Of a DNA stretch of 64,000 nt, positions 56,586 to 64,000 are shown piece by piece; position 1 is the first letter of the stretch, and each line of letters starts with the position of its first letter. Source of the stretch: Chitinophaga pinensis. Lineage in GTDB: Bacteria > Bacteroidota > Bacteroidia > Chitinophagales > Chitinophagaceae. Both the position numbers and the translations under genes were made by a program. The stretch covers positions 1 through 64,000 of the forward strand of contig CAMAXV010000002.1 in the NCBI GenBank assembly GCA_945862385.1, in the 5' to 3' direction. The notes beneath the pieces are model-generated. The model was not told the origin of the DNA and ran no database searches. It worked only from the letters and a program-made list of their open reading frames with translations.

Positions 56586-57377
56586 TCATCGAAAAATGTT
56601 GATCAGGAATGCAGTTGCGGTAATTAAACTCAAAATAAGACTTGCATTTCGCAACCAGGCCTGATCACTACCGTTAACTTTACCCTTCCTCATGTCTACA
56701 AAAACCATGTCATTCTGCTGCAGATAGTAATAAGGGGAATTAAATACATCCGGTTTCGTAATATCCATTCTTGCAAAAACACGTTTGCCCTCCTGCTCTC
56801 TTATGATTAGTATATTTTCCCGCCTTGCATAATAGGTCAAATCACCAGCCATAGTCAGGACCTCAAAGATGTTGGTATTGGGTCTGCTCAATTGATACAC
56901 TCCGGGCCTGACAACATCACCGAATACCGTTACTTTCATATTCAGGAACTGTATGACATAATATGGATTTGTAAGGTATTTGTCCTTCAGTCTGCTGTTA
57001 AGCACTGCACCAATACCTTCTTTTGTAAGACCTTCAATTTTCAGTTTACCTAACTGAGGAAAATAAATCATACCCTCATTATCCACCTCATACAGATTCC
57101 CCGATAAAGTAGTTGTTGAGCTTGATGGCAGGCCCTGTTGCAGATTCAAGTTAGCTCCAGTAGTGACATTGAAAATGGAACTGGCTGCTGCGTTATCACT
57201 GTAAACGACAATGCTCAACTGATCTCCCTTTTGCACCCGCTGCTCTGGAACTTTAACAGTGCTAAACCTGGCCGTATCAATCTCGCCCTGTAAAACCTGC
57301 AGTTGTTTGTAGGTAGTACAGGAAGCCAGTGAGTAAATCACAACAAGAAAAAATAAAAATTGTCTCAATAGGCGCAT
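56586..57377 (-). CDS. wza: Polysaccharide export outer-membrane lipoprotein (Wza family)
   Basis: 263 residues with lipobox LASC (C20). A poly-export domain (about 45-135, QKGDQLSIVVYS) and one SLBB domain (about 145-235, VTVFGDVVRPGVYQL) are followed by a C-terminal hydrophobic helix (SLILSLITATAFLI). It is shorter than E. coli Wza (379), like other Bacteroidota members. It forms the outer-membrane exit channel. ATG directly abuts the upxY stop. Confidence 0.93.
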   Translation of the reverse strand: MRLLRQFLFFLVVIYSLASCTTYKQLQVLQGEIDTARFSTVKVPEQRVQKGDQLSIVVYSDNAAASSIFNVTTGANLNLQQGLPSSSTTTLSGNLYEVDNEGMIYFPQLGKLKIEGLTKEGIGAVLNSRLKDKYLTNPYYVIQFLNMKVTVFGDVVRPGVYQLSRPNTNIFEVLTMAGDLTYYARRENILIIREQEGKRVFARMDITKPDVFNSPYYYLQQNDMVFVDMRKGKVNGSDQAWLRNASLILSLITATAFLINIFR

Positions 57378-57881
57378 TTAAACTTTTGCAATTGCCTTTT
57401 TATCAAATTTGGCGGTAAGTATGAAACCCAGACTTTCTATCCGGACCTCTACAATATTATTTCCCATAACACGCAAAACCCTCCCCTTGGCTCCCATCAT
57501 CACCCCAGCACTGATTACAACTTCATCTGCAGGCTGCACATCGATGCTTTTCACTTCAACATCATCATATTCAGATAAAAACCGCTTGATGGCAACAATT
57601 TCATCATCCTTGACTACTGCAGGCTTTTTATTCCAGTAAACAAAATTCAATACCCCATCCACATACCTGACCTCAGGCCTCATTGTATCTTCAATATGAA
57701 CAAATACATAACTCTTGAAAAGAGGCTCCTCTACTACCTTTATCCTATCGCTCCACTTTCTCCTTACTTTATTAAGGGGACAATAAGACTCAAATCCAAG
57801 CTGCGTAAGGGCTTTGTGCACCTTTTTCTCCCAGCGGGGTTTAGTATACAATGCAAACCAGCACTTTTCAGGTTTAGCCAT
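57378..57881 (-). CDS. UpxY/NusG-like transcription antitermination factor
   Basis: 167 residues. An NGN domain (WFALYTKPRWEKKVHKAL, residues 7-24) and a C-terminal KOW domain (VVISAGVMMGAKGRVLRV) make a specialised NusG paralogue. In Bacteroides, UpxY proteins at the head of capsule operons prevent early termination in the leader. Here it is the first gene of a 24.5-kb operon, and no UpxZ-like repressor gene follows. The 156-base interval before it carries the probable promoter and leader. Confidence 0.92.
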   Translation of the reverse strand: MAKPEKCWFALYTKPRWEKKVHKALTQLGFESYCPLNKVRRKWSDRIKVVEEPLFKSYVFVHIEDTMRPEVRYVDGVLNFVYWNKKPAVVKDDEIVAIKRFLSEYDDVEVKSIDVQPADEVVISAGVMMGAKGRVLRVMGNNIVEVRIESLGFILTAKFDKKAIAKV

Positions 57882-57957
57882 ATTTTCTTATTCAATGCTT
57901 CGCCGCCTCAGTCACATGCCCCAGCATGCAACCGAGCATTAGAATTAAAAGGCATTA

Positions 57958-57994
57958 CCCGTGGTTTTTCTCTTTAAATCAAATAAACAACGGG
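57958..57994 (-). promoter_or_regulatory. Imperfect hairpin in the leader of the polysaccharide operon
   Basis: CCCGTGGTTT (57958-57967) and AAACAACGGG (57985-57994) pair with one mismatch around a 17-base loop, about 80 bases before the upxY ATG. A TTG followed after 15 bases by TTTATTTG on the minus strand lies at its upstream edge and could be the promoter. Either reading is tentative; it may be an RNA target of the UpxY protein. Confidence 0.25.
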
Positions 57995-58037
57995 CACAAT
58001 AACAAGTTTCTTTTGCCAATTCAATATTGCGCATCTG

Positions 58038-59582
58038 CTAATTCAAAGGTATATCGCGTTTCAACAAATTTTCCCTGTTGGCCATCTCCCAGGCTGTATG
58101 AAAAACAAGTTGAGCCCTTTTAGCAAGAAGTGGATAGTTGATTTTATCTGGGGTATCAGAAGGCTTATGGTAATCAGCCTTCAGCATACCATCATAATAA
58201 AAAATGATGGGCACTCCTTTTGCGGCAAAATTAAAGTGGTCGCTACGATAATATATCCTGTTTGGGTCTTTGGGGTCATTGAATTTGTAATCAAGCACAA
58301 GCTTGGTATACTTCGTGTTTACGCCCTCACTGATAGGCTTCAATTCAGAACTCAGCTTATCATCGCCAACCACATATACATAGTTCAGTGTATCGGCCAT
58401 GAGTCTCTCTGTGTCTGTTCGCCCAATCATATCAATGTTGAGATCTGCAGTGGTTTTATCCATCGGAATCGTTGGATGTTCTGAAAAATACTCAGATCCC
58501 CACAGACCTTTCTCCTCACCACTCACTGCAAGAAAAAGAATATTCCTTCTCGGACCTTTGCCCTCAGCTTTTGCCTTTACAAATGCCTCTGCAATTTCCA
58601 ATACACCCACTGTTCCGGAACCATCATCATCAGCACCATAATAAATCACATCGCCACGCTTACCCAGATGATCATAGTGTGCAGAAATCACCAGCCACTC
58701 ATTACTTTTATCAGAACCCTCAATATATGCCAGCACATTGCTGCTCGACAATTCTTCAGTTTTTTTGGAATAGGCAAGTTTTACATTCGCCTTGATAACA
58801 GTACCGGTCACTTTACCTGTTTTTCCTGTATTTACCCAGGCATTCCAGCAAGAATCACCACCAGCAATAGCCTTCGCAACACTGTCGGAAACCGTAAATG
58901 TGTTGGGGTAATGCTCAGTTTTAAATAAATCAGTATACTGCTGCCCTCCACTTCCACCTGGCCTCCGGGGGAATCCCTTGGCAGCAATGATCACAGCAGC
59001 AGCACCTTTTGACCTTGCAGCAGCTATTTTACCATAAACGCTTGACGCATTCCTCCAACCCTGGGCTGCAGGTTTAAAGCCGGCAGGTGCACCATCCAGC
59101 AGCAAAACTGCTTTCCCCATTACATTAAGTCCCGCATAATCATCCACACTTCCCTCCACAATGCCATGGCCAGCAAATACTACTTCTGAAAAATAAGTGG
59201 TAGCTGTTGAATTGTAAAAACTGAATGGCAAATAATCTTTACTCGCATCAAAAGATTTTCCATTAACTACCAACTCAGAGGTTTCAGAGACATCCTTGAA
59301 AACGGGAAATGACTGCTGATAACTAGTTCCATTGCCTGGCTTAAGTCCAATAGACCTGAAATGCTGCTCTATATAAGCTGCAGCCTTCCTTTGCCCCTCT
59401 GATGCGGTTTCCCTGCCTTCCATCTCTTTACCGGCAACAATATAGAGATGCCTGCTCAAATCTTCTGATGTAATTGTGGCAGCATATTTAGAAGGATCAG
59501 GCAATTTTACCTGTTTCTTCTTTTGTGCTGACGCACTGATGAAGATTAATACTAAAAACAAGGATGACAGAAACCTATTCAT
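58038..59582 (-). CDS. M28-family zinc aminopeptidase, exported
   Basis: 514 residues from the ATG at 59582 (MNRFLSSLFLVLIFISASAQ); another ATG at 59600 adds six residues. A signal peptide is followed by the N-terminal TITSEDLSRHLY region, a protease-associated insert (about 130-260) and the M28 catalytic domain with zinc ligands in HYDHLG, DDDGSG, EEKGLWGSEY, NIDMIGR and SDHFNF. It cleaves N-terminal amino acids in the periplasm or outside. It follows rpiB by 10-28 bases. Confidence 0.93.
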   Translation of the reverse strand: MNRFLSSLFLVLIFISASAQKKKQVKLPDPSKYAATITSEDLSRHLYIVAGKEMEGRETASEGQRKAAAYIEQHFRSIGLKPGNGTSYQQSFPVFKDVSETSELVVNGKSFDASKDYLPFSFYNSTATTYFSEVVFAGHGIVEGSVDDYAGLNVMGKAVLLLDGAPAGFKPAAQGWRNASSVYGKIAAARSKGAAAVIIAAKGFPRRPGGSGGQQYTDLFKTEHYPNTFTVSDSVAKAIAGGDSCWNAWVNTGKTGKVTGTVIKANVKLAYSKKTEELSSSNVLAYIEGSDKSNEWLVISAHYDHLGKRGDVIYYGADDDGSGTVGVLEIAEAFVKAKAEGKGPRRNILFLAVSGEEKGLWGSEYFSEHPTIPMDKTTADLNIDMIGRTDTERLMADTLNYVYVVGDDKLSSELKPISEGVNTKYTKLVLDYKFNDPKDPNRIYYRSDHFNFAAKGVPIIFYYDGMLKADYHKPSDTPDKINYPLLAKRAQLVFHTAWEMANRENLLKRDIPLN

Positions 59583-59609
59583 GGTGATTGTTTTATTCAT
59601 TCTAACGCA

Positions 59610-60032
59610 TTAAATTTTTTCCACTCTGGCCTGATGTCTCCCACCTTCAAATGGAGTTGACACAAAAACATCTGTCATCTCCATGGCAGCCTCAACTGAA
59701 ACAAATCTGGCAGGCAAACAAATTACATTGGCATTGTTATGTGAACGGGCAAGCACTGCAATCTCCTTCTCCCAGCATAAAGCCGCCCTTACGCCTGCGT
59801 GTTTGTTCGCTGTTATACAAACACCATTAGCCGATCCACATACCAGAATTCCAAACTGTGCGGCACCATGTTCCACGGAATCTGCTACCGCATGTGCATA
59901 ATCAGGATAATCACAGGAAGCCTCGGAAAATGTTCCGCAATCCTCAACTTCAAAGCCGCTTCTCAACAAATGTTCTCTAAGCAAATCCTTATACCTGAAG
60001 CCTGCATGGTCTGAACCTACAGCTATTCTCAT
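59610..60032 (-). CDS. rpiB: Ribose 5-phosphate isomerase B
   Basis: 140 residues. IAVGSDHAGF at the N-terminus, the catalytic cysteine loop ILVCGSANGVCI, and ARSHNNANVICL match RpiB/LacAB. It interconverts ribose 5-phosphate and ribulose 5-phosphate. It lies between tatC and the M28 peptidase, 33 bases after tatC. Confidence 0.94.
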   Translation of the reverse strand: MRIAVGSDHAGFRYKDLLREHLLRSGFEVEDCGTFSEASCDYPDYAHAVADSVEHGAAQFGILVCGSANGVCITANKHAGVRAALCWEKEIAVLARSHNNANVICLPARFVSVEAAMEMTDVFVSTPFEGGRHQARVEKI

Positions 60033-60065
60033 GGTTTTATTTTTTTAACGTCACAATACCTGATA

Positions 60066-60926
60066 CTATTCCCATTCTTCATCCTGCTTTTTCTTCACAC
60101 GAGCTGCAATGACTATACTGATTTCGTAAAGCAAAGCAAGTGGAATAACCACAATCAACTGAGATCCCCAATCCGGTGAAGGCGTTATAATGGCTGCCAA
60201 TACAAGCAATACAACATACGCATACTTGCGGTAAGTTCTGAGAAAATTGGGGGTGATGATACCAAGCTTAGCTAAAAGCCAGGTGGCCATTGGGAGTTCA
60301 AATGCAATTCCTGCTCCAAGTGCAATGTCAATCAGGGTATCAAGATAATCTGTAAGCGTGGGCCTGTAATCAATTACACCCATTCCGCCAATGGTATAAT
60401 TGGAAAGAAAATTGAATGTAAAGGGAGCGAGCAAAAAATAGCCAAAGCCTACACCAATAAAAAAGAACATACTCACCCAGAAAATAATCCCTTGGGTATA
60501 TTTCAACTCTGTAGGCTTGAGTGCAGGTCTGATGAACTTCCAAACCTCCCAGAACACATAGGGCAAAGCCACAAGAAGCCCACCTGCTACAGCTATCGTG
60601 ATGCTAGACATAAAGGTACCACTGATGGATGTTACCTGTAAGTTTAACTTCATGGGTGGCATACAAAGTGAATCCCCCATCCCCAAAGCATGACTCAGCT
60701 TGCAAAACAATTGATAGGATATAAAGTCATTGCGGGTTGGACCCATGATAACTTTATCAAAAATCTCATCTATGTAAACAAAAAAGAGAATGGCACTGGT
60801 AATGATTGCAAGCACAGATCTGACTATGTGCCAACGTAAAACTTCCAGATGATCTATGAAACTCATCTCTGATTCATCGCCACCAATACTCCTGAGCCTT
60901 TTAAAAAACGATCCTTGTTCCGACAA
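60066..60926 (-). CDS. tatC: Sec-independent protein translocase TatC
   Basis: 286 residues from a TTG at 60926; an ATG at 60866 would remove the 20-residue cytoplasmic head. Six membrane segments, MSFIDHLEVLRWHIVRS (conserved N-terminal helix) and TPSPDWGSQL before the last helices are diagnostic. The first periplasmic loop is long, as in other Bacteroidota. TatC recognises twin-arginine signal peptides; tatA is not in the window. Confidence 0.95.
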   Translation of the reverse strand: MSEQGSFFKRLRSIGGDESEMSFIDHLEVLRWHIVRSVLAIITSAILFFVYIDEIFDKVIMGPTRNDFISYQLFCKLSHALGMGDSLCMPPMKLNLQVTSISGTFMSSITIAVAGGLLVALPYVFWEVWKFIRPALKPTELKYTQGIIFWVSMFFFIGVGFGYFLLAPFTFNFLSNYTIGGMGVIDYRPTLTDYLDTLIDIALGAGIAFELPMATWLLAKLGIITPNFLRTYRKYAYVVLLVLAAIITPSPDWGSQLIVVIPLALLYEISIVIAARVKKKQDEEWE

Positions 60927-61009
60927 TGCTTATATTTTTGGATTAGCTAAGTTACAAAAAAAAGGGAGGAAGGCACAAACTGGATATGGATAAAGGGTTA
61001 AATAATCAC

Positions 61010-61648
61010 TTAAAGTTCAATTCCCTCTATATCAATGCTGATAACTTTCCAGTTACCTTCTATTCTGCTCATCTCAATTTGCCACTCCCCACAAATATTT
61101 CTGCACCCAAGAGGCTGACAATACCTTGTTTTATGCTTACCCGTCAGGATAAGTCTGCCCATCTCAAACCACCGCTCTCCAAATTCAATAGAAATACCGT
61201 GTATCGTAGTATACCGTTGCTTATATTGATTGACCAGGTAGTGAAACTCCGGCTCTGTAAGGTTATTGAGTCTATTCATCCTGACCCTGCGGTTCAATCC
61301 GCGTGGAACAGGAGTTTTTTTATTGATCAGGTTTTCCAAAATTGCCTTGGCTATACTTTCGGGCTCTTTCATGAGCCAGGCATCAGATAACCCGTCATAC
61401 ATAAAACAAAAAACCATATCCGATCCATGTGGAGGAAGTAAAATATCCATAAATACATGGTAAATGAATACATATCTTTTCCGAGGATCCGGGTCCGTTT
61501 CATGAAAAGATAACATGATTCCATTATGAGCGAGCAGGGCTACCCAGCGGTCAATTATTTCCTGTACTTCACCTTCGCTTAAAAGGTTTATGTCTTTGAT
61601 TGATTCATCAAAGCCGATTTTCTCTCTGATACGCAGTATGTTGGTCAT
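61010..61648 (-). CDS. Hypothetical protein, no family recognised
   Basis: 212 residues, no signal peptide, no membrane segment. The N-terminal part has a run of aromatic residues ([17 protein letters not shown]), and the last 100 residues end in a beta-rich pattern ([20 protein letters not shown]) reminiscent of NTF2-like folds, which is only an impression. It lies 83 bases upstream of tatC on the same strand. A perfect 10-base inverted repeat ends 5 bases before its ATG. Confidence 0.75.
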   Translation of the reverse strand: MTNILRIREKIGFDESIKDINLLSEGEVQEIIDRWVALLAHNGIMLSFHETDPDPRKRYVFIYHVFMDILLPPHGSDMVFCFMYDGLSDAWLMKEPESIAKAILENLINKKTPVPRGLNRRVRMNRLNNLTEPEFHYLVNQYKQRYTTIHGISIEFGERWFEMGRLILTGKHKTRYCQPLGCRNICGEWQIEMSRIEGNWKVISIDIEGIEL

Positions 61649-61653
61649 TTTAG

Positions 61654-61679
61654 GATGTTTTGATAAAATTCAAAACATC
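61654..61679. repeat. Perfect 10-base inverted repeat at the start of the unknown gene
   Basis: GATGTTTTGA (61654-61663) and TCAAAACATC (61670-61679), 6-base spacer. It has no T run, so it is not a terminator. It sits between the terminator at 61690-61726 and the ATG at 61648, and could be an operator or an RNA hairpin near the start codon. Confidence 0.5.
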
Positions 61680-61689
61680 TCTGGAAAGC

Positions 61690-61726
61690 AAAAAGGGATA
61701 AACAACATGTTTTCATGTGTTTACCC
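61690..61726 (-). terminator. Minus-strand terminator beyond yidD, probably for the sod transcript
   Basis: On the minus strand a 13-bp stem interrupted by two bulged bases (CATG, TGTTTA and CCC segments; plus coordinates 61695-61726), loop of four, is followed by TTTTT. The nearest minus-strand gene behind it is sod, whose stop is at 61997; the oppositely oriented yidD lies between. Confidence 0.6.
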
Positions 61727-61772
61727 CTCTGAATTCTGTGTTTTTAAACGTATTTTCCTAGTTTTACAACTG

Positions 61773-62012
61773 ATGGAAACACCTAAAATAACGTGGAAAA
61801 AGATATCTGTTCTTCCTTTTGTGCTGCTGATAAGGTTTTATAAACTTGCGATTTCGCCCTGGCTGGGTCCAAAATGCAGGTATACACCAACCTGTTCCCA
61901 GTATGCGCTGGACGCACTCAATAAGTACGGCATGTTTAAGGGACTCTGGAAGACCCTCAAACGTTTATCCAGTTGCCACCCCTGGGGAGGCAGTGGTTAT
62001 GACCCTGCCTGA
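61773..62012 (+). CDS. yidD: Membrane protein insertion efficiency factor YidD
   Basis: 79 residues from the ATG at 61773 ([12 protein letters not shown]); an earlier in-frame start at 61590 overlaps the unknown gene and lacks family similarity. The YidD core is present: [20 protein letters not shown], and [12 protein letters not shown] at the end. It helps YidC insert membrane proteins. It is usually next to rnpA; here rnpA is 1.1 kb away on the other strand. Its last 16 bases overlap the end of sod. Confidence 0.93.
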   Translation: METPKITWKKISVLPFVLLIRFYKLAISPWLGPKCRYTPTCSQYALDALNKYGMFKGLWKTLKRLSSCHPWGGSGYDPA

Positions 62013-62602
62013 AAACGCTCAGTAACCTTGCTCCAGTTTACTACAGACCAAAAAGCCGATAAATAATCTGCACGTCTGTTTTGATATTTCAGGTAGTACG
62101 CATGCTCCCAAACGTCAACACCCAAAAGCGGAGTACCCTTTACCTCAGCAACATCCATTAAAGGATTATCCTGATTGGGGGTAGATGAGATTTCAAGTTT
62201 GCCATCTTTCAACAACAACCAGGCCCAGCCACTTCCAAAACGAGTCATCCCTGCAGCACTTAACTTTTCCTTAAAGGCATCAAAAGAACCGAAAGCAGCA
62301 TCAATTGCCTCACCTAAAGCTCCCTCTGGCTTTCCTCCTGCACCCGGTGCGAGACTTTCCCAGAAAAATGTATGATTCCAGTGACCACCACCATTGTTTC
62401 TTACTGCTGGCGAAATTGAACCAGCTGAGGCTACCAGCTCTTCAAGCGATTTGCCTTCATGCGGAGTTCCTGCAACTGCCTTATTCAAATTATCTACATA
62501 TGCCTGGTGGTGCTTACCATGATGTATCTGCATGGTTAGCGTGTCTATATGCGGTTCCAGCGCATCATGTGCGAATGGTAAAGCGGGTAATGTAAATGAC
62601 AT
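61997..62602 (-). CDS. Superoxide dismutase (Mn/Fe family)
   Basis: 201 residues. Metal ligands H27, H77 ([11 protein letters not shown]), D163 and H167 (DVWEHAYY) are all present. The GGHWNH form points to the manganese or cambialistic type rather than strict iron. No signal peptide, so cytoplasmic. It has its own promoter and converges on yidD with overlapping ends. Confidence 0.96.
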   Translation of the reverse strand: MSFTLPALPFAHDALEPHIDTLTMQIHHGKHHQAYVDNLNKAVAGTPHEGKSLEELVASAGSISPAVRNNGGGHWNHTFFWESLAPGAGGKPEGALGEAIDAAFGSFDAFKEKLSAAGMTRFGSGWAWLLLKDGKLEISSTPNQDNPLMDVAEVKGTPLLGVDVWEHAYYLKYQNRRADYLSAFWSVVNWSKVTERFQAGS

Positions 62603-62620
62603 AAGTTTTATTTTAGACTA

Positions 62621-62648
62621 CAAAGATAGGAAAAGACAAACATGCAAA
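62621..62648 (-). promoter_or_regulatory. Promoter of the superoxide dismutase gene
   Basis: On the minus strand TTTG at 62645-62648 and an exact TATCTTTG at 62621-62628, separated by 16 bases, lie 18 bases before the ATG. The spacer is somewhat short. Confidence 0.5.
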
Positions 62649-62694
62649 GAGTGGAAAGGGAAAAGGCACGAAGGGAACAATCGTGCATTTTGGA

Positions 62695-63135
62695 TCAATG
62701 ACGTTTTGACCGGAAGAAAGACTTCATCAATTCCGCAGCCTCATCTGCCAATAAACCTGTTAATAATTGTGTCTTTGGATGGAACGGGTTCCGGTCTTCT
62801 GTATAAACATGATGTCCGTTCTTTACATCACTTGCCCCCCACACAACACGTCCTGTCTTACTCCAGTGTAAAGCCCCGGCACACATCAGACAGGGCTCAA
62901 CAGTCACATAGAGCGTAGCATCAGGAAGGTATTTGGAACCCAGGGCATTGAATGCTGACGTAAGTGCAATGATCTCAGCATGCGCTGTTGGATCATTTAA
63001 CTTCTCAACCATATTATAGCCTCTGGAAACTATTTTACCATCGATCACAACAATTGCTCCTACTGGCACCTCTCCTTCGTCATACGCTCTCTCAGCCTCT
63101 TTCAGAGCCATGCGCATAAAATATTCATCTTTCAT
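62695..63135 (-). CDS. tadA: tRNA-specific adenosine deaminase
   Basis: 146 residues. Zinc deaminase motifs HAE (H52, E54) and PCLMC (C82, C85) with the family N-terminus YFMRMALKEAERA. TadA converts the wobble adenosine of tRNA-Arg(ACG) to inosine. It lies 31 bases after rnpA. Confidence 0.93.
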   Translation of the reverse strand: MKDEYFMRMALKEAERAYDEGEVPVGAIVVIDGKIVSRGYNMVEKLNDPTAHAEIIALTSAFNALGSKYLPDATLYVTVEPCLMCAGALHWSKTGRVVWGASDVKNGHHVYTEDRNPFHPKTQLLTGLLADEAAELMKSFFRSKRH

Positions 63136-63166
63136 ACTTATGCTTTAAAGTTTAGAAATATGCTCA

Positions 63167-63574
63167 TCACAGCGATTCACCGTATTGCCTGATCCTGTTC
63201 TCCAATTGTTTCAAACCCGCCTCAATGGCTGTATATAAAACTGGATAGGCTGCTATCTCAGTATTTAGGTAGACAAAAAATATATCCATGTGTACGCCCG
63301 ACTCCTGAAGCTGATGTGTTAAAACATGCTTTTGCAATCTGTATGCTTCCCTGATACGTCTCTTCAGCAGATTCCTGTCCACAGCCCTTTTAAAATGTCT
63401 TGAACCTACAGAAACACCCATCTGAAGGCAGGATCCGTCAGTAAAATCTGATAACCTGCTGAAGTGATAATAAATAAGCAATGGCTGAATCCGCAACTTA
63501 CTGCCTTTCTCAAACAATTGCCTGATTCGGGTATACGACTTTAAACGGTCTGCCTTGGATAAGGTCTGCTTCAT
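63167..63574 (-). CDS. rnpA: Ribonuclease P protein component
   Basis: 135 residues. The RNA-binding signature FKRAVDRNLLKRRIREAYR is clear, preceded by MGVSVGSRHF. It assists the RNase P RNA in trimming tRNA 5' ends. It follows rpmH by 61 bases in the classic rpmH-rnpA order. Confidence 0.95.
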   Translation of the reverse strand: MKQTLSKADRLKSYTRIRQLFEKGSKLRIQPLLIYYHFSRLSDFTDGSCLQMGVSVGSRHFKRAVDRNLLKRRIREAYRLQKHVLTHQLQESGVHMDIFFVYLNTEIAAYPVLYTAIEAGLKQLENRIRQYGESL

Positions 63575-63635
63575 ATAAACAAAAATAGCTCCGGAATAAA
63601 ACCCGAAGCTATAATTATGTGAATAATCACCTGGA

Positions 63636-63791
63636 TTATTTCAATCTGCTTTCGTCGGAAACTGTAAGCTTTTTACGGCCTTTTTTCCTTCTGCTTGCCA
63701 AAACGGCACGTCCGTTGGCTGATTCCATGCGCTTACGGAAACCATGTACTGATTTTCTGCGTCTGCGATGCGGTTGAAATGTACGTTTCAT
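63636..63791 (-). CDS. rpmH: 50S ribosomal protein L34
   Basis: 51 residues, read from an ATG at 63791 to a TAA at 63636. The sequence begins [18 protein letters not shown] and continues [15 protein letters not shown], the L34 pattern. It is the first gene of the rpmH-rnpA operon. Confidence 0.97.
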   Translation of the reverse strand: MKRTFQPHRRRRKSVHGFRKRMESANGRAVLASRRKKGRKKLTVSDESRLK

Positions 63792-63895
63792 GATTCTTTT
63801 TTTTCCTTTGGGGTTGAATAAATGACCGGGAGAAGCGGTCCATTCTGTTCAAAATTGCTACGGGTCACCACACCTGTAGCCTTGTGAAAGGATGG

Positions 63896-63926
63896 CAAAG
63901 TTAGTACTTTTTTTTATTTGAAGCAA
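63896..63926 (-). promoter_or_regulatory. Promoter of rpmH-rnpA
   Basis: On the minus strand TTG (63924-63926), a 20-base spacer and TAACTTTG (63896-63903) match the Bacteroidota consensus. The predicted leader is about 95 bases. I saw no DnaA-box cluster between here and the window edge, so no sign of a replication origin. Confidence 0.65.
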
Positions 63927-64000
63927 AAAAGGATGGGGAATTGCATGAAAGTGATGTCACGTTACGGCAATTCAACATGATTTGCCTTCACCTTAGCACC

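Noticed and set aside
60066-60926. Loss of the Tat system because tatA is missing
   Set aside because: tatA is often unlinked in Bacteroidota, so its absence from a 64-kb window means little.

Overview
The window reads as a chromosomal segment of a Bacteroidota bacterium, most likely Chitinophagaceae or a close relative. The signs are a SusC/RagA receptor, the gliding lipoprotein GldH, a GH3-beta-lactamase fusion, Bacteroidota-type promoters (TTG, about 19 bases, TAnnTTTG), no obvious Shine-Dalgarno signals, and a CarH/ECF/crtIB carotenoid block. I saw no tRNA, rRNA, CRISPR array, insertion sequence or prophage gene, and no gene-free stretch above 300 bases.

Bases 1-33,100 are mostly housekeeping genes in short operons of mixed direction. 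They comprise the N-terminal part of a SusC receptor, a YugP-type protease, radA-comF, a glutathione peroxidase, holB-ricT, cdsA-CPBP protease, dusB-ridA-D-amino-acid PLP enzyme-psd, a HAD phosphatase, an SDR, gldH with a two-component system, yicC, lpxD, pheS with an epimerase, an arginase-fold protein with altered metal motifs, dacB, mutL, and a GH3-beta-lactamase fusion. Next comes a light/B12 regulator (CarH type), an ECF sigma factor, crtI and crtB. Between carH and the sigma gene is a good promoter overlapped by a perfect 12-base inverted repeat, with more copies of the same half-site nearby.

Bases 33,275-57,881 hold one capsule/exopolysaccharide operon of 22 genes on the minus strand, with no gap above 44 bases. 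It starts with a UpxY/NusG-like factor and ends at a rho-independent terminator. It encodes an export lipoprotein (Wza), a Wzc tyrosine kinase, a Wzm/Wzt ABC exporter, a double methyltransferase, nine glycosyltransferases, a Wzy-like polymerase, an asparagine synthase, an acetyltransferase, GDP-fucose synthesis (gmd, fcl) and a YwqE-type phosphatase for Wzc. I found neither a Wzx flippase nor an initiating phosphoglycosyltransferase in it. Twelve of the 22 genes lack an ATG start. Three appear to start at ATT or ATC: asnB (ATT) and two glycosyltransferases (ATC). For asnB this follows from chemistry, because the catalytic cysteine must be residue 2.

Bases 58,038-63,791 are again housekeeping: tatC-rpiB-M28 peptidase, an unknown protein with an inverted repeat at its start, yidD, and rpmH-rnpA-tadA-sod.

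Two architectural themes recur. Convergent genes abut or overlap at their stops, and in two cases a terminator lies on the far side of the opposing gene, implying long antisense 3' ends. Several promoters sit so close to the start codon that the mRNAs should be nearly leaderless.
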